In this document: piece by piece, positions 6,667 to 9,282 of the stretch | How the letters are laid out: each line of letters begins with the position of its first letter | How positions within the stretch are numbered: position 1 is the stretch's first letter | DNA from: an uncultured delta proteobacterium | GTDB taxonomy: Bacteria; RBG-13-61-14; DRUE01 | Assembly: GCA_903930515.1 (NCBI GenBank) | Contig: CAIYYW010000102.1 | Coordinates: forward strand, 1 to 9,282 | Direction of reading: 5' to 3' | DNA length: 9,282 bases | Program-made: the position numbers and the translations under genes | The notes under the pieces: generated by a model | The model's input: the letters and a program-made list of their open reading frames with translations, nothing else | What the model was told of the DNA's origin: nothing | The model's database searches: none

Positions 6667-8348
6667 CCGAACGCCTGCCAGGATTTTGCCTCGGTCCGGC
6701 AAGACCATAGCTTCTCCTCAATCAAAAGCAACATCGGCAGAAAGGTGTTCCGGTCCAGGGCCGAGATTGAAACCGACCCGGGATAATTCCGTTGCAGGAC
6801 CGCCCGGGCGGCCTCATCCACCAGATCAGTCTTGTTTAAAACCAGGACCACCGGCTTTTCTCCCAGATCCAGCTCGGAAAGAATTTTTTCCACCGTCGCG
6901 ATCTGTCCCTCCATCTCCGGGCTCCCGGCGTCCGCGATGTGCAGCAACAAATCCGCGTCCTGCAACTCTTCCAGGGTGGCCCGGAAAGTCTGGAGCAATT
7001 CCTTGGGAAGCTTCCGGATGAATCCGACCGTGTCCGTTATGATCAACTCGCGCTCAGCCGGGAAGCGGATTCTCCGGCTGGACGGATCCAGGGTGGCGAA
7101 CAGGCGGTTCTCCGCCCGGACCTTGCTGTTGGTCAGGCTGTTGATCAGGGTGCTTTTGCCCGTGTTGGTGTATCCGACAATGCTCACGATCGGCACTTGC
7201 CTCCGTTGCCGCAACTGCCGGCGCTGGCTCCGACTCCTCCGCACCTGATCCAGCTCGCGTTCCAAATGAGAGATCCGGGCCTTGATCCGCCTCCGGTCCG
7301 CCTCCAGCTTGGTCTCGCCCGGACCGCGCCTGGTGCCGATTCCTCCCGCCAGACGGCTCATCTCCGTCCCCTTGCCCACCAGCCGCGGCAACAGATACCG
7401 ATATTGCGCCAGTTCCACCTGGATCTTGCCCTCCCGGCTTTGCGCCCGCTGCGCGAAAATGTCCAGGATCAACTGCGTCCGGTCTATCACCTTGAGCCCG
7501 CTGTAATCCTCAATCGCGTTCACCTGTGCCGGACTCAGCTCGTGATCATAGACCAGGGTGTCCGCGCCCAACTGCATCGCCCGGACCGTAAGCTCCTCCA
7601 GCTTGCCCCGCCCAATCAGGAACTGCGAATGATAAGTCTCCCGCTGCTGAGTCATCCGGTCCAAAACCTTCGCCCCCGCGCTCTCCGAAAGCGCCGCCAG
7701 CTCATTAATCTCCTGCTCAATCTGTAAACGGTCAACCCGCGCCCCTTTCTTTTTGCTCAATACCACCTTGACCAGGATCACCCCTTCCTGGTTCCGGGAC
7801 TTTTGCTTTAAGCGAGAGCGCGCGAAAACTTCCTCCAAACCCCGGATCAATTCCAAAAAATTCAAATCCAACTTCCCGGCCGGAACCGCCGGATAATATT
7901 GATAAGCCTCACCCTCTTCATTGTCCGGCTTGAGATGAACCAGGTAACTATTCCCGGGAAACCCGTCCTCGGCAAATTCCACCTTCAAGACCAGGTCCAA
8001 ATGCAGCAGCGCCAGGTCCGACAAATCCTGCGGATTGATCGGGTCGCCCTTGCTGAAGGTCCGGAGCAGGCGCAATCCCCGGAACTCCCCGGGCGGAATT
8101 ATCCCCAGCTTCAAGTTCGGGATCAGAATCAGTTGTTCCTCCCCGACGATCACATACTCAATCACGCCCTTCCGGTTCACCAATACCCCGACCTTCCTAC
8201 CCAGTTCCTGCGACAATGAGCACAGCTCCCGGTTGAACGGATGACTGGAAATTAAAGGCGGATCAATCCTGCGCAAATAAAGCCGCTCCAGCGATTTGGT
8301 CTGGATGGCGTTGAGACCGGAAATATTCCCGTAAATCTTATCGCTCAT
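6648..8348 (-). CDS. hflX: GTPase HflX with long N-terminal extension
   Basis: Ribosome-binding GTPase of the Obg-HflX superfamily. Homologues bind the 50S subunit and split or rescue stalled ribosomes, notably under heat stress. At 566 residues it is longer than the ~430 of E. coli HflX; the excess is an N-terminal domain (about 1-185, beginning 'MSDKIYGNISGLNAIQ') that I associate with deltaproteobacterial-type homologues. The HflX core follows: the N-terminal subdomain (about 190-340), the 'RRGPGETKLEADRRRI' signature (340-355), a basic coiled region, then the G domain. G1 is GYTNTGKST (392-400), G2 lies around 'FATLD' (417-421), G3 is DTVG (439-442), G4 is NKTD (505-508) and G5 is SA at 529-530. 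All are intact. It ends soon after the G domain, with no C-terminal extension. A tRNA-Gly lies 37 bp upstream on the same strand and may share its promoter. The ATG at 8348 has only a poorly spaced GGGGGA upstream, but the conserved-looking N-terminus supports this start. Confidence 0.95.
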   Translation of the reverse strand: MSDKIYGNISGLNAIQTKSLERLYLRRIDPPLISSHPFNRELCSLSQELGRKVGVLVNRKGVIEYVIVGEEQLILIPNLKLGIIPPGEFRGLRLLRTFSKGDPINPQDLSDLALLHLDLVLKVEFAEDGFPGNSYLVHLKPDNEEGEAYQYYPAVPAGKLDLNFLELIRGLEEVFARSRLKQKSRNQEGVILVKVVLSKKKGARVDRLQIEQEINELAALSESAGAKVLDRMTQQRETYHSQFLIGRGKLEELTVRAMQLGADTLVYDHELSPAQVNAIEDYSGLKVIDRTQLILDIFAQRAQSREGKIQVELAQYRYLLPRLVGKGTEMSRLAGGIGTRRGPGETKLEADRRRIKARISHLERELDQVRRSRSQRRQLRQRRQVPIVSIVGYTNTGKSTLINSLTNSKVRAENRLFATLDPSSRRIRFPAERELIITDTVGFIRKLPKELLQTFRATLEELQDADLLLHIADAGSPEMEGQIATVEKILSELDLGEKPVVLVLNKTDLVDEAARAVLQRNYPGSVSISALDRNTFLPMLLLIEEKLWSCRTEAKSWQAFGYSGKS

Positions 8349-8351
8349 CAG

Positions 8352-8369
8352 CTAACGGTTTTCCCCCAA
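8352..8369 (-). other. Possible five-codon leader frame before hflX
   Basis: A TTG at 8369 follows GGAGG (8375-8379) with a five-base gap, the best-placed Shine-Dalgarno in this gap. The frame reads Met-Gly-Glu-Asn-Arg then TAG, and hflX begins at ATG only three bases after that stop. The GGAGG is 26 bases from the hflX ATG, too far to serve it directly. This could be a reinitiation leader or chance; nothing but sequence layout supports it. Confidence 0.2.
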
Positions 8370-8385
8370 TTATTCCTCCATCCCT

Positions 8386-8460
<75 letters not shown>

Positions 8461-8470
8461 CTATCCCATA

Positions 8471-8499
8471 AGAATATCCCCTTCCCCGCCCCCTGTCAA
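8471..8499 (-). promoter_or_regulatory. Strong sigma-70-type promoter of tRNA-Gly and possibly hflX
   Basis: Read on the minus strand, a perfect -35 TTGACA (8494-8499) is separated by exactly 17 bases from TATTCT (8471-8476, 4/6 match to the -10 consensus). Transcription would begin at about 8464, a few bases before the mature tRNA 5' end at 8460. No terminator is seen between the tRNA and hflX, so read-through into hflX is likely. Confidence 0.7.
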
Positions 8500-8616
8500 G
8501 ACCGACCCATCCCCTTTTCGGGCCGGACGCGCCGCGCCCCCAAGGCTTTGGCAAACAGTCCCCTCAAGACCGGACCGCCTGACCGCTCGCGGGTAGGTTC
8601 CGGCCCGGTCCTGGGA

Positions 8617-8622
8617 TATAAT
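8617..8622 (+). promoter_or_regulatory. -10 box for the rightmost gene
   Basis: A perfect TATAAT stands in otherwise GC-rich sequence, 50 bases upstream of the next start codon. The best-spaced -35 candidate is TAGGTT (8594-8599, 17-base spacer), a weak match, so an activator may be needed. A start site near 8629 would give a leader of about 45 bases. This promoter diverges from the tRNA promoter, and the two share about 120 bp of intergenic DNA. Confidence 0.55.
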
Positions 8623-8631
8623 GGGCCGTCG

Positions 8632-8658
8632 TCAAAAAAGCCGGTTTTGAACAATTGT
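8632..8658 (+). promoter_or_regulatory. Dyad symmetries in the 5' leader of the rightmost gene
   Basis: TCAAAA (8632-8637) and TTTTGA (8645-8650) form an inverted repeat around a 7-base centre. Directly after it comes the perfect 8-bp palindrome ACAATTGT (8651-8658), which abuts the Shine-Dalgarno. Lying between the -10 box and the ribosome binding site, these could be a repressor operator or a weak hairpin. The function is inferred from position only. Confidence 0.3.
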
Positions 8659-8665
8659 AAGGAGG
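8659..8665 (+). promoter_or_regulatory. Shine-Dalgarno that sets the start of the rightmost gene
   Basis: AAGGAGG lies seven bases before the ATG at 8673, near-ideal spacing. It decides between overlapping frames here, since an alternative frame open from 8548 has no such signal. Confidence 0.85.
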
Positions 8666-8672
8666 ATTACAA

Positions 8673-9282
8673 ATGGAGACATTACGGGTTAAGTTCAACC
8701 ATCCCTTCCGGGAAGCCGGGGAGAAATGCCGGGAGCAGGCGCTTTCGGGCAAGGGTTATGATCCGGTCTCGTTGTTCCGCTGGGGGAATATGCTGGGAAT
8801 GGCGGTGCTTGGGATGTTGCAGTCGGCTGAGCGGGAACTGGGGGAAGCCGGGCAAAAGGCTATGATCAAGGCGCTGGTGGAAGTGGGGAAGGAGATGGGG
8901 AGGCAGATGCTGGAGGGGGTTCAATCCCCGGAGGGGATCGCGCCGATAGAATTCATCTCGGCCTACGCGAGCTGGATCAACCGCGAGATTTACGCCTCGC
9001 CGGAAGAGCCTCGGATCGCGGACGCGGACCATTGCAGCTTTGACATCCTCTGGTGCCCGCACCAGGACAGCTATCAGGCCTTTGACTGCCGGGTGCAGCG
9101 CTATTTGGTCCAGGGGATGATGGAGGCGGCGCGCGAAAAATTCCCCCAATTGGATTTCCAGATCCAGGTAATCCAAACCATCCCGGCCGGGGGCCAGGTC
9201 TGCACTTTTGAAATCAGGCGCAAACAGCCCGGAGAAAAGGATGACTGGGAAAACTATTCCGGCAATCTCGCCAGGAAAGCCC
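8673..9282 (+). CDS. Putative L-2-amino-thiazoline-4-carboxylic acid hydrolase-like protein, partial
   Basis: The frame runs from an ATG with a near-perfect Shine-Dalgarno to the window edge without a stop, giving 203 visible residues; the C-terminus is missing. The N-terminal half (about 10-105) looks helical and includes a Met- and Gly-rich stretch (37-50). The second half has 'FDILWCPHQDSYQAFDCRVQRYLVQGMMEA' (123-152, not contiguous with any membrane segment) and a strand-like 'QTIPAGGQVCTFEIRRK' (168-184). Paired cysteines (Cys128, Cys139) followed by a late 'G..C.F.I/F' element resemble the L-2-amino-thiazoline-4-carboxylic acid hydrolase-like family, a group whose members are mostly of unproven activity. 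There are five cysteines in all (19, 121, 128, 139, 177). No signal peptide is seen, so it is probably cytoplasmic. That it is a real gene is very likely; the family assignment is tentative and comes from memory of the motif layout. Confidence 0.6.
   Translation, partial: METLRVKFNHPFREAGEKCREQALSGKGYDPVSLFRWGNMLGMAVLGMLQSAERELGEAGQKAMIKALVEVGKEMGRQMLEGVQSPEGIAPIEFISAYASWINREIYASPEEPRIADADHCSFDILWCPHQDSYQAFDCRVQRYLVQGMMEAAREKFPQLDFQIQVIQTIPAGGQVCTFEIRRKQPGEKDDWENYSGNLARKA

Noticed and set aside
6939-7727. 262-codon plus-strand frame inside hflX
   Set aside because: Antisense to the HflX core and G domain; Gln-, Leu- and Arg-rich without motifs.
8548-8865. 105-codon plus-strand frame overlapping the rightmost gene
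   Set aside because: It begins upstream of the TATAAT promoter and lacks a ribosome binding site, whereas the frame from 8673 has an ideal one and continues to the window edge.

Overview
The window is a GC-rich bacterial segment (mid to high 50s percent GC by eye). It holds four complete or near-complete protein genes, one partial gene at the right edge and one tRNA. The periplasmic alpha-2-macroglobulin plus class A penicillin-binding protein pair points to a Gram-negative (diderm) bacterium. HflX carries a long N-terminal extension beginning with a 'GN(I/L)SGL' motif that I associate with Desulfobacterota/deltaproteobacterial-type HflX. Together these suggest that group or a related uncultured lineage; the taxonomic call is inference and could be wrong.

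Left part (2-5834, + strand): the C-terminal ~1,150 codons of a thioester-containing bacterial alpha-2-macroglobulin (the N-terminus lies upstream of the window) are followed four bases later by pbpC, encoding penicillin-binding protein 1C with transglycosylase, transpeptidase and C-terminal BiPBP_C domains. The Shine-Dalgarno sequence of pbpC sits inside the last codons of the macroglobulin gene, so the two are almost certainly one operon and probably translationally coupled. This is the classic bacterial A2M-PBP1C pair, thought to combine a covalent protease trap with cell-wall repair after envelope breach. A hairpin with a short T tract after pbpC looks like the operon terminator.

Middle part (5855-8348): a promoter directly after that terminator drives a 258-codon gene for an unrecognised membrane-anchored, mostly helical protein. 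Its -10 box is so close to the ATG that the mRNA may be leaderless. This gene converges on hflX (- strand), and the two reading frames overlap by 19 bp at their 3' ends. HflX is a ribosome-associated GTPase with every G motif intact.

Right part (8346-9282): a tRNA-Gly (anticodon CCC, CCA encoded) lies 37 bp upstream of hflX on the same strand, behind a strong sigma-70-type promoter (TTGACA, 17-bp spacer, TATTCT). The tRNA and hflX may share this transcript. Divergently, a promoter with a perfect TATAAT and a strong Shine-Dalgarno drives a gene that runs off the window. Its product resembles the L-2-amino-thiazoline-4-carboxylic acid hydrolase-like family.

Most of the window is ordinary chromosomal housekeeping and envelope sequence. 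I found no mobile element, CRISPR array, rRNA or clearly novel system. The best leads are the unknown anchored protein with its possible leaderless start, the tRNA-hflX arrangement with a five-codon leader frame, and the cysteine-rich partial protein at the right edge.
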